This document shows, piece by piece, positions 17,171 through 25,646 of a stretch of 58,335 bases of DNA. Source of the stretch: Sulfurirhabdus autotrophica (GTDB taxonomy: Bacteria > Pseudomonadota > Gammaproteobacteria > Burkholderiales > SMCO01). The stretch covers positions 1 through 58,335 of the forward strand of contig NZ_SMCO01000020.1 of assembly GCF_004346685.1 (NCBI RefSeq), written 5' to 3'. Within the stretch, counting starts at the first letter, position 1; each line of letters starts with the position of its first letter. A program made the translations under genes and the position numbers. The notes below the pieces were generated by a model, which saw nothing but the letters and a program-made list of their open reading frames with translations, was not told where the DNA came from and did not search any database.

Positions 17171-17770
17171 ATGATATCAAAACTGAATTTTCGCGTCTTA
17201 TGTGTGAGTATTCTTAGCGTTACGGCATTGTTTTGCGCAAATAACACATACGCAAATAATGATGATGCGTGGCAAAAGCTTGCTGAAGGCGGGAAGGTCG
17301 TACTCATGCGTCACGCGGCTGTTGTTGCAGGGCAGGAAAACGGCAGCCTAATGCTGCGGGATTCATCCTGCAAAAAAGAGCGAAATCTTTCAGCTGAGGG
17401 CGAGAATGTAGCTAGAGCATTAGGAAAGATGTTTCGAGACCGAAATATTCAGATAGCTGAAGTTCGGCATAGCCCGTTTTGCCGCACCACCGATACGGCA
17501 AAAATCGCTTTTGGTGGCGGAACTCCGGTAGAGTATCTCTATGTACTTGAACTGCGTGCACCTGAAGATGCCGCTGCGCAGACAAAAAAATTGAATCAAA
17601 TCATCGGCTCTTACTCAGGGAAGGGAAACCTTGTTTTGATTACGCATGAACCTAACATAAACGCAGTTTCATTTGAATTACTCAAGCAATCAGATTTTCT
17701 GGTTTTGCAACCTGCGGGCGGTGATAAATTTGAGGAAATCGGTGTGGTGCGATGGGAAGCATCCATTTGA
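17171..17770 (+). CDS. SixA-like secreted histidine phosphatase family protein
   Basis: 199 residues with an N-terminal signal (about 1-29, ending ANNTYA). The phosphoglycerate-mutase/histidine phosphatase motifs are present: catalytic LMRHAAV, the RHSPFCRTTDTA block and ITHEPNI with the second histidine. A ribosome binding site AGGGGAA lies nine bases ahead of the ATG. A secreted location makes a role in periplasmic phosphate-ester hydrolysis more likely than in phosphorelay control. It stands alone, followed by a weak hairpin at 17798-17812. Confidence 0.82.
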   Translation: MISKLNFRVLCVSILSVTALFCANNTYANNDDAWQKLAEGGKVVLMRHAAVVAGQENGSLMLRDSSCKKERNLSAEGENVARALGKMFRDRNIQIAEVRHSPFCRTTDTAKIAFGGGTPVEYLYVLELRAPEDAAAQTKKLNQIIGSYSGKGNLVLITHEPNINAVSFELLKQSDFLVLQPAGGDKFEEIGVVRWEASI

Positions 17771-17836
17771 TTGGCTTAGTCAGTTGTGTTAAAGCTTTTC
17801 CCTAACAGGGAATCTGATTCGCACCAAGGTATTTAA

Positions 17837-18025
17837 GTGTGACCGGCTTGATGTATCAAGTAGCAGATAGCGGTATGAACCCGGGGAAGTAGTCAAGAAA
17901 AGGTTTGCATCTGATATCCAAATTGAGTGAATATCGTGAAAAGCGGGGCCCAAATTGGGAAAGCACAATGTGAACGCTAGTAGACGAGCTATGGCGTTTG
18001 AAACGGTACTTATAGATTCGACCTA
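17837..18025. other. Structured non-coding stretch, possible group II intron remnant
   Basis: The 277-base gap before moxR holds no supported gene. From GTGTGAC at 17837 it has the look of the 5' part of a bacterial group II intron: a GUGYG-like start, purine-rich GAAC and GAAAAG stretches, and short pairing arms such as CTTGATGTATCAAG. No intron-encoded protein or domain V hairpin follows, so if this is an intron it is a dead 5' fragment. A moxR leader RNA is the alternative. Confidence 0.25.
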
Positions 18026-18047
18026 AATTTAAATTGCAGGAAAGTTT

Positions 18048-19010
18048 ATGCTAAATCAGCCCAGAATTCTCGAGTTGCGCAACTATCTGGAAAGTGTCAT
18101 CGTCGGTCAGAAGGATTTGCTTGATAAGCTGGTGATCAGCTTGTTGACGGGGGGGCATATTCTGGTAGAAGGGTTGCCTGGCTTGGCCAAGACGACTGCA
18201 GTAAAGGCGCTGGCATCTGGTGTGCATGGCAGTTTTCGGCGCATCCAGTTCACACCTGATCTGCTTCCTGGGGATCTGACCGGTACGGATATTTATAACC
18301 CGCAAGAAGGCAGTTTCTGTTTTTCTGAAGGCCCGTTATTTCACGAAATTATTCTGGCAGATGAAATTAACCGTGCGCCTGCAAAGGTGCAATCGGCATT
18401 GCTGGAAGCCATGCAGGAACGCCAGATTACAGTGGGCGGAGTGACTCGCCCTTTACCCCCTTTATTCATGGTGATGGCAACGCAAAATCCACTGGAGCAG
18501 GCTGGCACTTATCCTTTGCCAGAAGCGCAACTGGACCGCTTTTTGTTGCATGTCGTACTTGATTACCCCAGTGCAGAGGAAGAACTGCTGATATTGCAAC
18601 GCGACCGCGAACGATTGTCAGGCACGGGGGGGCAGGATGGATCTTCTGGGGTAGATGTACAGACAATATTGGCGGCCCGTGAAGAAGTGAAGCAAATCCA
18701 TATAGACCCCATTCTGGAAGGATATATTGTGGCGCTGGTTGGCGCCACGCGGGATATTGGCAAGTGGTTGCCGGAATATGCAGGGTTTATTGAAGTCGGT
18801 GCCAGTCCTAGGGGTTCGCTGGCTATTGCACATGCGGCTGCAGCGGTAGCCTATCTGAATGGCAGAGGGTTTGTGACGCCTGACGATATATTTGATGTTG
18901 TGCCAGATTGTCTGCGTCACCGCATTATTCCCAGCTTCACAGCACGCATGGAAAAAATTGCCTGCGACGACATAATCCGGAAACTGCTTGCAGTGGTGCC
19001 AGTACCCTGA
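18048..19010 (+). CDS. MoxR-family AAA+ ATPase
   Basis: 320 residues with Walker A (GLPGLAKTT, about 42-50), Walker B (ILADEINRAPAKVQ), sensor 1 (MATQNP) and a C-terminal lid with ASPRGSLAIAHAA. MoxR ATPases act as chaperones with von Willebrand A partners, often to insert metals or mature enzyme complexes. AGGAAAG lies in front of ATG 18048. It is the first gene of a six-gene operon with short gaps or overlaps that supplies exactly such VWA partners. Confidence 0.92.
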   Translation: MLNQPRILELRNYLESVIVGQKDLLDKLVISLLTGGHILVEGLPGLAKTTAVKALASGVHGSFRRIQFTPDLLPGDLTGTDIYNPQEGSFCFSEGPLFHEIILADEINRAPAKVQSALLEAMQERQITVGGVTRPLPPLFMVMATQNPLEQAGTYPLPEAQLDRFLLHVVLDYPSAEEELLILQRDRERLSGTGGQDGSSGVDVQTILAAREEVKQIHIDPILEGYIVALVGATRDIGKWLPEYAGFIEVGASPRGSLAIAHAAAAVAYLNGRGFVTPDDIFDVVPDCLRHRIIPSFTARMEKIACDDIIRKLLAVVPVP

Positions 19011-19036
19011 ACGGGATAAATGAATTGCTGAAAAGG

Positions 19037-20014
19037 ATGAAAATTCCGGGCAGTCTTTTTAAACGCCTGATTTCACCTGTTTCGCCGGCTGAGAATGATG
19101 GCATCCACTCTCCGCTATTGGGTGATGATGAACTGGCTGAAATTATCCGGCGTGTACAAGCCATGAATCTCGCTCAGGGCCAGTCGAGAGAGGTGCATTA
19201 CCGGCATGCCGGTAATTATCGCTCGGCTTATCTCGGTCGTGGTCTGGATTTCGAAGAGGTGCGCCCCTACCAGCACGGTGATGAAGTTCGGGATATGGAC
19301 TGGCGGACGACTGCACGTACAGGTAAACCCTATCTCAAAATTTATCGTGAAGAGCATCAACCTGCATTGCACATTGTAGTAGATCGTGGCGCCAGCATGC
19401 GCTTTGGTACGCGTGTTCAGTTGAAAGCTACCTTGGCGGCCAGAATTGCCGCTATTTTTGCATTTAGCGCCATGAGTAGCAACGCATGTATTGGCGGCAC
19501 AGTCTGGCAGCCAGGCGGGTTCACTTTGCCATGCAGAAATGGTGAAGAAGGGGCAACTTGGCTAGTACGTGCTGCAATTTCACCTTGCCCGCCATTGCTT
19601 GAAGAATCTCAGGAAGAGGCTCGCACCTTCACAGCGATGTTGCGTCATCTGGATACCCTGTTAACCCGTGGTACGAGATTGTTTCTTATCAGTGATTTCA
19701 GTCAATTGCATGAACAGGATCTGCCTGTATTGCTGAGGCTGGCATCTCACCACGACCTGATAGTGGTGCAGGTGCTGGATGCAGCGGAAGAAAAGTTACC
19801 TGATGTAGGGTTAATGCGCTTCCATGATGTGGCTTCAGGAAAATTGCGATGGCTGGACACAGCAAATCATGGTGTAAGGGAAATTTTTCAGCGAGAAGCC
19901 GCAGCGTTGCACGATAAACAGCGCATGCTGTTTGAACGGATTGGTGTGCGGCTTCATCAGTGCACGACGGATAGTGATCCATTCAGTTTGATTACCAGAA
20001 TCAGTTATGAATGA
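19037..20014 (+). CDS. DUF58 domain protein
   Basis: 325 residues from ATG 19037, 26 bases after moxR; the frame is open upstream, but this start avoids a long overlap. The DUF58 signature YQHGDEVRDMDWRTTAR is visible near residue 90, followed by a degenerate VWA-like fold (VVDRGASMRFG). Such proteins accompany MoxR and the Bat proteins and are thought to assemble with them. Its TGA stop overlaps the start of the next gene by eight bases. Confidence 0.87.
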   Translation: MKIPGSLFKRLISPVSPAENDGIHSPLLGDDELAEIIRRVQAMNLAQGQSREVHYRHAGNYRSAYLGRGLDFEEVRPYQHGDEVRDMDWRTTARTGKPYLKIYREEHQPALHIVVDRGASMRFGTRVQLKATLAARIAAIFAFSAMSSNACIGGTVWQPGGFTLPCRNGEEGATWLVRAAISPCPPLLEESQEEARTFTAMLRHLDTLLTRGTRLFLISDFSQLHEQDLPVLLRLASHHDLIVVQVLDAAEEKLPDVGLMRFHDVASGKLRWLDTANHGVREIFQREAAALHDKQRMLFERIGVRLHQCTTDSDPFSLITRISYE

Positions 20015-20456
20015 ATCCGTTGCGAGCCTGATTGATATTATTGATCCAGTGGCCCCTTTGCAAGAATCGGCGAACAGCGTGGTCTGGCTTGCAGCAGGGA
20101 TTGTCTGCTCCGTTTTGCTGGTAGCAGGAATAATATTCTGGTGGCGAAAGAAAAAGCCAGCCAGGTTGGCAGTTAAGCGGTTGAAGGCATTGCGACTGCA
20201 TGTTTCTGCGGGTGAATTGAGCAGTCATGAAATGGTTTTTATGGTCGCAATGGAATTGCGGCGCGGATTATCCCTTGCACGCCTGCTTCCTGAAACCCCT
20301 CCCCTTGGTTTTCAGAGAGAGGATGTTGCACTATGGTCATCGTTTGTCCAACTACTGGACACATTGCGGTATGCGCCAGATGTTGCTTTAGATAATCAGC
20401 AACTGGAAGCAATATTTGCGCAAACGGAAATTTGGCTGAGGCGATACAGTCTGTGA
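20007..20456 (+). CDS. DUF4381-type small membrane protein
   Basis: 149 residues with one TM helix (about 26-46, VVWLAAGIVCSVLLVAGIIFWW) followed by a basic patch and a helical cytoplasmic tail. Position and architecture match the DUF4381 member found between DUF58 and BatA genes in proteobacterial MoxR operons. It overlaps the DUF58 gene (ATGAATGA) and the start of the batA-like gene. Function unknown. Confidence 0.75.
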   Translation: MNESVASLIDIIDPVAPLQESANSVVWLAAGIVCSVLLVAGIIFWWRKKKPARLAVKRLKALRLHVSAGELSSHEMVFMVAMELRRGLSLARLLPETPPLGFQREDVALWSSFVQLLDTLRYAPDVALDNQQLEAIFAQTEIWLRRYSL

Positions 20457-21442
20457 TTATCCTGGCACATCCTGAATGGTTGTTATTGATTCCATTACTG
20501 CTTGTGCTGGTGTGGCATGCCGGGCTGAAAGCGCAACTGGAAAAAGAGCTCGATCACGCTCAATTGGTGCTGGAACATCCTGACTTAAGCATGATCGCTG
20601 AGGGTAAAAATGTTTCAGCAGCCACTGCACGCCGACATGTCATGTTTAATGGGTTGGCGCTTGGATTGCTGGTGCTGGCATTGGCACAGCCACAGCGAAT
20701 CGGCGACTGGATCCCTGAAAATCCGGAAGGGCGTGAAATCGTCATGTTGATTGATACTTCAAAAACGATGAGCATTAATGATTTTGAGATGAATGGTCAG
20801 TCTGTTGAACGTTTGAATGTATTGAAAGGGGTGGTCAGCGAATTTATTGCAGCAAGGCAGGGCGACCATTTTGGGGTGATTGCATTTGGTACGCTGGCTG
20901 CGACGTTGGTTCCGCCTACTTTTGATCGAGCGCTAGTGACTGCCATGATCAGGCAAGTGCAAGTAGGCGTGGCCGGAGACGACACTGCAATCGGTGATGC
21001 GGTGGGCCTGGCGTTAAAGCAGTTGCAAGTGCGCCCGAAATTGCGACCCGCATTGATTCTGTTTACAGATGGGGATAATACCGCAGGGGATATCAGCCCA
21101 CGAGAGGCCGTTGAACTGGCCCGGCGCATGGGAGTGCCTATTTATGCCGTGCAAATCGGGGATGAACCTTTTACAATCAGCGAGAGTGCATCCGCACCTG
21201 CTAAAGCTTCAGCTGAACTCAGCCTGAAAGATATGGCTAACTTGACGGGTGGACGTTATTACAGGGTAGGCAATACCGGTGCGTTACAAAAGGTAGTGAG
21301 GGATATCGGTAATCTTGAAAAAACCGTCACCCATCCCTCAACGCGTCGCAATATACAGGAATGGTATTTGTTCCCGTTACTGCTTGCCGTTGGATTGATC
21401 AGCATTGCGCGTTTGCTCCAGATTCGCAGGTTGGCAATATGA
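20453..21442 (+). CDS. BatA-like VWA membrane protein
   Basis: I take GTG 20453, which overlaps the upstream TGA (GTGA), as the start; TTG 20432 is an alternative. About 329 residues: TM helices near residues 8-25 and 70-88, a VWA domain with the MIDAS motif DTSKTMS and the later TDGDNTAGD acidic loop, and a C-terminal TM helix near the end (YLFPLLLAVGLISIARLL). BatA proteins bind divalent metal and pair with BatB. The stop overlaps the next start (ATGA). Confidence 0.87.
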   Translation: MIILAHPEWLLLIPLLLVLVWHAGLKAQLEKELDHAQLVLEHPDLSMIAEGKNVSAATARRHVMFNGLALGLLVLALAQPQRIGDWIPENPEGREIVMLIDTSKTMSINDFEMNGQSVERLNVLKGVVSEFIAARQGDHFGVIAFGTLAATLVPPTFDRALVTAMIRQVQVGVAGDDTAIGDAVGLALKQLQVRPKLRPALILFTDGDNTAGDISPREAVELARRMGVPIYAVQIGDEPFTISESASAPAKASAELSLKDMANLTGGRYYRVGNTGALQKVVRDIGNLEKTVTHPSTRRNIQEWYLFPLLLAVGLISIARLLQIRRLAI

Positions 21443-23262
21443 TCAGCATGGGGGAGTTATCTCAACTGGAATGGCGTAATGCCTGGTGGGGATGGCTCAT
21501 GCTGCAGCCCTTGGCCATGTTAGTGCTACTGAAATTGAAACGCGCAAAAGTGCTGCATTACGCAGATAACCATTTGCACCCTTGGGTGATGCGCGGTAAT
21601 TTTGGTTTAAAGCAGGGTGTGGGGCGTTCACTCATTTTTCTGTTCGCGTGGTTTTTGTTAGCCTGTGCAGCAGCTGGGCCGCGCTTACCCATTATCAATA
21701 CAAGTGGGCAAAAAACGCCTTCGTACCACCAACATACAATAGACATGATGGTGGTGCTGGACGTCTCGCCTTCCATGCAGGCAAATGATATTTCGCCCAA
21801 CCGGTTGCAACGCGCCAAGCTGGAATTACAGGATTTAATCCCTCAGTTGCATGGCGAGCGCATTGGTTTGATTGCCTTTTCCGGTAGTGCCGGACTTGTT
21901 ATGCCACTAACGGGTGACTATTCAGCATTCCAGTATTATCTTCATTTGGCTGAACCTGGGTTATTTGAAGTGCCTGGTTCGGCGATTGCTGCATCTCTTG
22001 AATTGGCGCGTAAAAAATTGCTACAGGAAAAAGCAGGTGGTCGTGCAATATTGTTAATCACAGACGCAGAAGCTAGCGCATTTTCCGGTGCGCAGGGAGT
22101 GGCGCTTCTGGAATCTGCCAAACAATTGAAGAAAAATCGGATTCCCCTCTATATATTAGGAGTGGGAACGAAATCCGGCGCATCCATTCCGTTGGCTGAC
22201 GGTGGCGTAGTGGAGCAAGATGGGGTGCCAGTAATCAGTCGGTTGGATCAGCCCGGTTTTACATCGATAGCGGAACTGACAAATGGAAAGTTCGCGCAAG
22301 TAGAAGACGGGGATGCGGATTGGCAGAAGATATACGAAAAGGGGATACTGACTATTCCGGGCAGTAAACTGCCCGCAGAAAATGTGCATGCATGGCAAGA
22401 ACTTTATCCCTGGTTTTTGATTCTTTCGCTTGTATTGTTTACTTGGTACTTTTTCCCCTTCAGGCTGAATCGCCCCAAACCAGTTGCGGCAGCCGTAATG
22501 CTTGTTTTGGTGCTGTCAGTTTCGAATTACGGTACCTCCAAAGCCTATGCGGCAGAATCAGATTGGCAGGAGGCCTATAGTGCCTATCGCCAGAAAAACT
22601 ATACGCTCGCACAAACGCTTTATACCCAACTCCATGGCTTTGAAGCACGTATGGGAGAAGGCGCGGCTGCGTACAGGCGCAAAGACTACCATTATGCAGT
22701 CAAGCAGTTCAGTAGCGCTTTGCTTCAAGCTAAAGACATTAAACAAAGAGAAAAAGCGTTATTTAATCTGGGGAACAGTTATTTTCAGGCGGGAAACTAT
22801 CGCGCATCATCCGATGCTTATTTAGGTGTGCTGAGTTATGCGCTTGGCAATCCATCCGCCCGAGCAAATCTGGCGCTGTCAGCCGGGATGTTAGCTAAAC
22901 AGGTTAAACTGGATAAATACAGCGAAGGCATTTTGGGGCGTCGCGGATCACAAACAGGGGGCGATGTGGGGCGAGATATAGGAGATGTTCCTGTATCTAT
23001 GGAACCTGCAGCAGTTGAGAAAAGCCCAATAGTCCGGTCGGATAATGAGCAATTAGCCAGTTCAGAAGCCAAGCTACGGCAGGGAGGTAAGTCGGATAAT
23101 CAAAGAAGTCCCAGCAATGCAGTAGAAGCCGACCGACTGTATCGTTCTGCGTTAAAAAAGCTGGAACTGGTCGCAGATAAACCGATGGACTTGCAAAAAG
23201 AACTCATGAAGCTCGAAGGGATGAAAGACGCTGCTCCGCCTGGAGAAATGTTGCCATGGTAA
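21439..23262 (+). CDS. Fused BatB/BatC protein (VWA plus TPR)
   Basis: 607 residues from ATG 21439 (ATGA overlap). The N-terminal half is BatB-like: two TM helices, a VWA domain with MIDAS DVSPSMQ and the conserved TDAEAS loop, then TM helices near 340-390. After a signal-like helix (VMLVLVLSVSNYGTSKAYA) the C-terminal part is BatC-like with TPR units (YRQKNYTLAQTLYTQL, ALFNLGNSYFQAGNY). In Bacteroides and Leptospira BatB and BatC are separate proteins; here they share one chain. Confidence 0.85.
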   Translation: MISMGELSQLEWRNAWWGWLMLQPLAMLVLLKLKRAKVLHYADNHLHPWVMRGNFGLKQGVGRSLIFLFAWFLLACAAAGPRLPIINTSGQKTPSYHQHTIDMMVVLDVSPSMQANDISPNRLQRAKLELQDLIPQLHGERIGLIAFSGSAGLVMPLTGDYSAFQYYLHLAEPGLFEVPGSAIAASLELARKKLLQEKAGGRAILLITDAEASAFSGAQGVALLESAKQLKKNRIPLYILGVGTKSGASIPLADGGVVEQDGVPVISRLDQPGFTSIAELTNGKFAQVEDGDADWQKIYEKGILTIPGSKLPAENVHAWQELYPWFLILSLVLFTWYFFPFRLNRPKPVAAAVMLVLVLSVSNYGTSKAYAAESDWQEAYSAYRQKNYTLAQTLYTQLHGFEARMGEGAAAYRRKDYHYAVKQFSSALLQAKDIKQREKALFNLGNSYFQAGNYRASSDAYLGVLSYALGNPSARANLALSAGMLAKQVKLDKYSEGILGRRGSQTGGDVGRDIGDVPVSMEPAAVEKSPIVRSDNEQLASSEAKLRQGGKSDNQRSPSNAVEADRLYRSALKKLELVADKPMDLQKELMKLEGMKDAAPPGEMLPW

Positions 23263-24800
23263 GGTATGTTCTGTTGAGTGCTTTGATCTTCACAATGACA
23301 TGGCCGGCTATGCTCTTGGCGCAAATGGTTTTGTCAGTGCAATCTAACAAAAGTGCATTGGCGCTTGGTGAGGCATTGAACTTTGAAGTTCGTGTGCAAG
23401 CAGCGACTTCACCGATTACTGCAATCAATCTGGAGCCGCTTAAACAGGATTTTGAGATTTATGCAGTTTCAAGCCGCACACAAACAGAAATGATAAAAAT
23501 GCACGAAGTGGTGACCGAAGTCATGTCGCTCACGCTCTATCCTTTACGGGCAGGCCACCTTCAATTGCCGTCACTAGTGTTTTTGGGTGAAAAAAGTAAA
23601 TCGTTATCCGTGCAGGTGGCTGATTCAGGTCCGCAAACACCGCACGTAGGGATTAATGCCTTTTTTGATACAGCACACCAACGTGTAAGGCAAGCAAATA
23701 CGCTATACCTTGAAATCACTGATGATGGCAGCCTGCAATGGTTGCCACCAAAAAATATTTTGGCATCAGGGATGCATGTGCGACAGTTGGGTGAAACGCA
23801 ACGAGATGAGATGATTGACGGAAATAGCGTGACAGTTCACCGATACGCATGGTCAGTGATGCCGCTACGTGAAGGAATCGCTGCTGTGCGATTCCCCATG
23901 CTCGCTGCGGTAAAGTTTGGTGCAAATTTGCGTTATGCAGTTCCACCAATCAGGATAGACGTAGCTCCCGTCCCCTCTTATTTGCCAACTTTTGTGCCCA
24001 TTGGAAAAATGCTTGTTTCAATAAAAGCCTTGCCTGAGAAAATGTTACTGAACCGGCCAGCAAATTTGGAAATGACTATTCAGGGAGCAGGATTAAGCGA
24101 AGAGGGAATAGCGCAATTACTATCAACCCTGCGTGGAAGCGACGCGCTTCAGCTTTATCCGCTTTCAATTCGCATTGATAAGCAAGAGAGGGCCATTTCT
24201 CCCCTGCAGACTTGGCTGATTGACATCCCGTTTAAGCCATTGCATGCAGGCAAAATACGCATGCCTGATATCGACATACCTTATTATGATCCCGCTAGTG
24301 GTCAGTTGACATCTTTTCATCATGAAGGGCAGGCGCTTGAAGTAATGAATCCCATGAGATCGTTGGTAATAAAATCAGTCGCAGTGCTATTGTTGCTTTT
24401 TATGGTTGCTATCATAGGCGCTATGTTGTGGAAGAAACTGCGCCGAAATGGCAAAAGAAATGCATCCTTGTTGCGCATCAAAGCTGCAGCAACTTTTCAG
24501 GACTTAACTCAGGCACTTCAGGTATTTGATAGTGGGGATGGCGCTATGGAAAGTGCAACCTTGCAGAATTGGCTTAAGTTGACGGAGGAACGGTTTGCCG
24601 TGACTACACGGTTGCATGACTTGGTGCAAATGCTGGAAACAGCATGCTATGGAAGCGACAAAACTGAAAAATCCTTGGCGGAACTGGCAAATGAATTGTG
24701 GGTGGAAATGAGCGCGCTACGCTCTAACCGAGGCAAAGCAAAGGTTAGTCAGCCACAACAACTGACAATCAGTTTGTTTAATCCAAAAATAAAGATATAG
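23256..24800 (+). CDS. BatD-like protein
   Basis: 514 residues starting in a four-base-plus overlap with the previous stop (ATGGTAA). It has a signal peptide (about 1-23, ending MLLA), a long beta-rich periplasmic region typical of BatD (about 25-365), one TM helix (about 370-390, VAVLLLLFMVAIIGAMLW) and a helical cytoplasmic tail. It is the last gene of the operon, followed at once by a bidirectional terminator. Bat proteins have been linked to stress tolerance and complex assembly; the client here is unknown. Confidence 0.82.
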   Translation: MVRYVLLSALIFTMTWPAMLLAQMVLSVQSNKSALALGEALNFEVRVQAATSPITAINLEPLKQDFEIYAVSSRTQTEMIKMHEVVTEVMSLTLYPLRAGHLQLPSLVFLGEKSKSLSVQVADSGPQTPHVGINAFFDTAHQRVRQANTLYLEITDDGSLQWLPPKNILASGMHVRQLGETQRDEMIDGNSVTVHRYAWSVMPLREGIAAVRFPMLAAVKFGANLRYAVPPIRIDVAPVPSYLPTFVPIGKMLVSIKALPEKMLLNRPANLEMTIQGAGLSEEGIAQLLSTLRGSDALQLYPLSIRIDKQERAISPLQTWLIDIPFKPLHAGKIRMPDIDIPYYDPASGQLTSFHHEGQALEVMNPMRSLVIKSVAVLLLLFMVAIIGAMLWKKLRRNGKRNASLLRIKAAATFQDLTQALQVFDSGDGAMESATLQNWLKLTEERFAVTTRLHDLVQMLETACYGSDKTEKSLAELANELWVEMSALRSNRGKAKVSQPQQLTISLFNPKIKI

Positions 24801-24808
24801 CTGAAACA

Positions 24809-24834
24809 AAAACGGGGCTCTCAGGCCCCGTTTT
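24809..24834. terminator. Bidirectional terminator
   Basis: The hairpin AAAACGGGGC-N6-GCCCCGTTTT lies between the convergent bat operon and the small gene at 24852-25157. The A and T runs on either side serve both strands. Confidence 0.88.
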
Positions 24835-24851
24835 CATAAAGTTTTTCAGAC

Positions 24852-25157
24852 TTACTTACCCATATGTGGGGAAGAAGAGTAACGATCCATGACAGTACGA
24901 TCTTTCCAAACTTTTTCATCCAGAATAGCGGCGGGAATCATGAACTGATGTTCGTTATCAACCGCAGTTTCTTTAACGATCTTGATAATATCGGTATAAG
25001 CAATTTTGTATAACAAACCATCTTTTTCGGTCATTCGTGCAATCATGAATGTTTCATACAAACGATACACATAAATATTTGCAGGACGTAATTTACCTTC
25101 AGGCGAACGCCAGGTAATAGTGTAACGGGTGTCCTGCTTAAATGCGTTTTTGTCCAC
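24852..25157 (-). CDS. Conserved-looking hypothetical protein, 101 residues
   Basis: Not recognised. The start is GTG 25157, supported by AAGGAG eight bases upstream. The protein is soluble, without TM helix or signal, and mixed alpha/beta: YTITWRSPEGKLRPANIYVYRLYETFMIARMTEKDG reads like a small beta-sheet domain. It is transcribed away from the soe operon and shares its 489-base upstream region, so co-regulation with sulfur genes is possible but unproven. Confidence 0.65.
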   Translation of the reverse strand: MDKNAFKQDTRYTITWRSPEGKLRPANIYVYRLYETFMIARMTEKDGLLYKIAYTDIIKIVKETAVDNEHQFMIPAAILDEKVWKDRTVMDRYSSSPHMGK

Positions 25158-25646
25158 CGTAACAACTCCTTAATAACGGGTTAATTGGTTAAGTAAAGAT
25201 AACCAGGCAAACTGAATAGTCGGTTGGGTAATACCCGGAGCTTTTTGTTAGCCAAAGTATAGCCCCAAGAGAATGGTTTGCATTCAAAGTACATTATAAT
25301 ACTCTAACATTAAAGTTTTTAACTGGCAAATAAACTAAATTAATTGCATGATTAAAAAATCGGGGTTGCTCAAATTAATAGTTTCCAGCAGAATATTAGT
25401 AGAAAGTAATACGATTGGTCGTTAGATAGCATGCCTAACATGCTGTAAAGCTTGGTTAATGCACTTACTAAGTTGCTCCGGTCAGCACAAATAATCGTAT
25501 ATAAACTAATACTGAGCCAGGCAAAATTTTGCCAGGAGCAGATTTTTTTGCTTTCAATTTTGCAAAAAGTTGTCTATTGAGTAATTCTGCCCTGCTTTTT
25601 TTGGCCGGATATGTAAATGATTTTTATTTAGGTAGATTGGGACGCG
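25158..25646. other. Intergenic region upstream of soeA
   Basis: This 489-base gap between the divergent small gene and soeA is A/T rich and holds no supported gene. Its one clear structure is the 14-base palindrome at 25520-25533. Several TATA-like stretches (for example near 25499) could be -10 boxes, but none has a convincing -35 partner. Confidence 0.4.
25520..25533. promoter_or_regulatory. Palindrome upstream of soeA
   Basis: A perfect 14-base palindrome, GGCAAAATTTTGCC, lies 113 bases upstream of the soeA start. It could be an operator for a dimeric regulator. It is not the same sequence as the palindromes before soxB or hdrC1. Confidence 0.35.
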
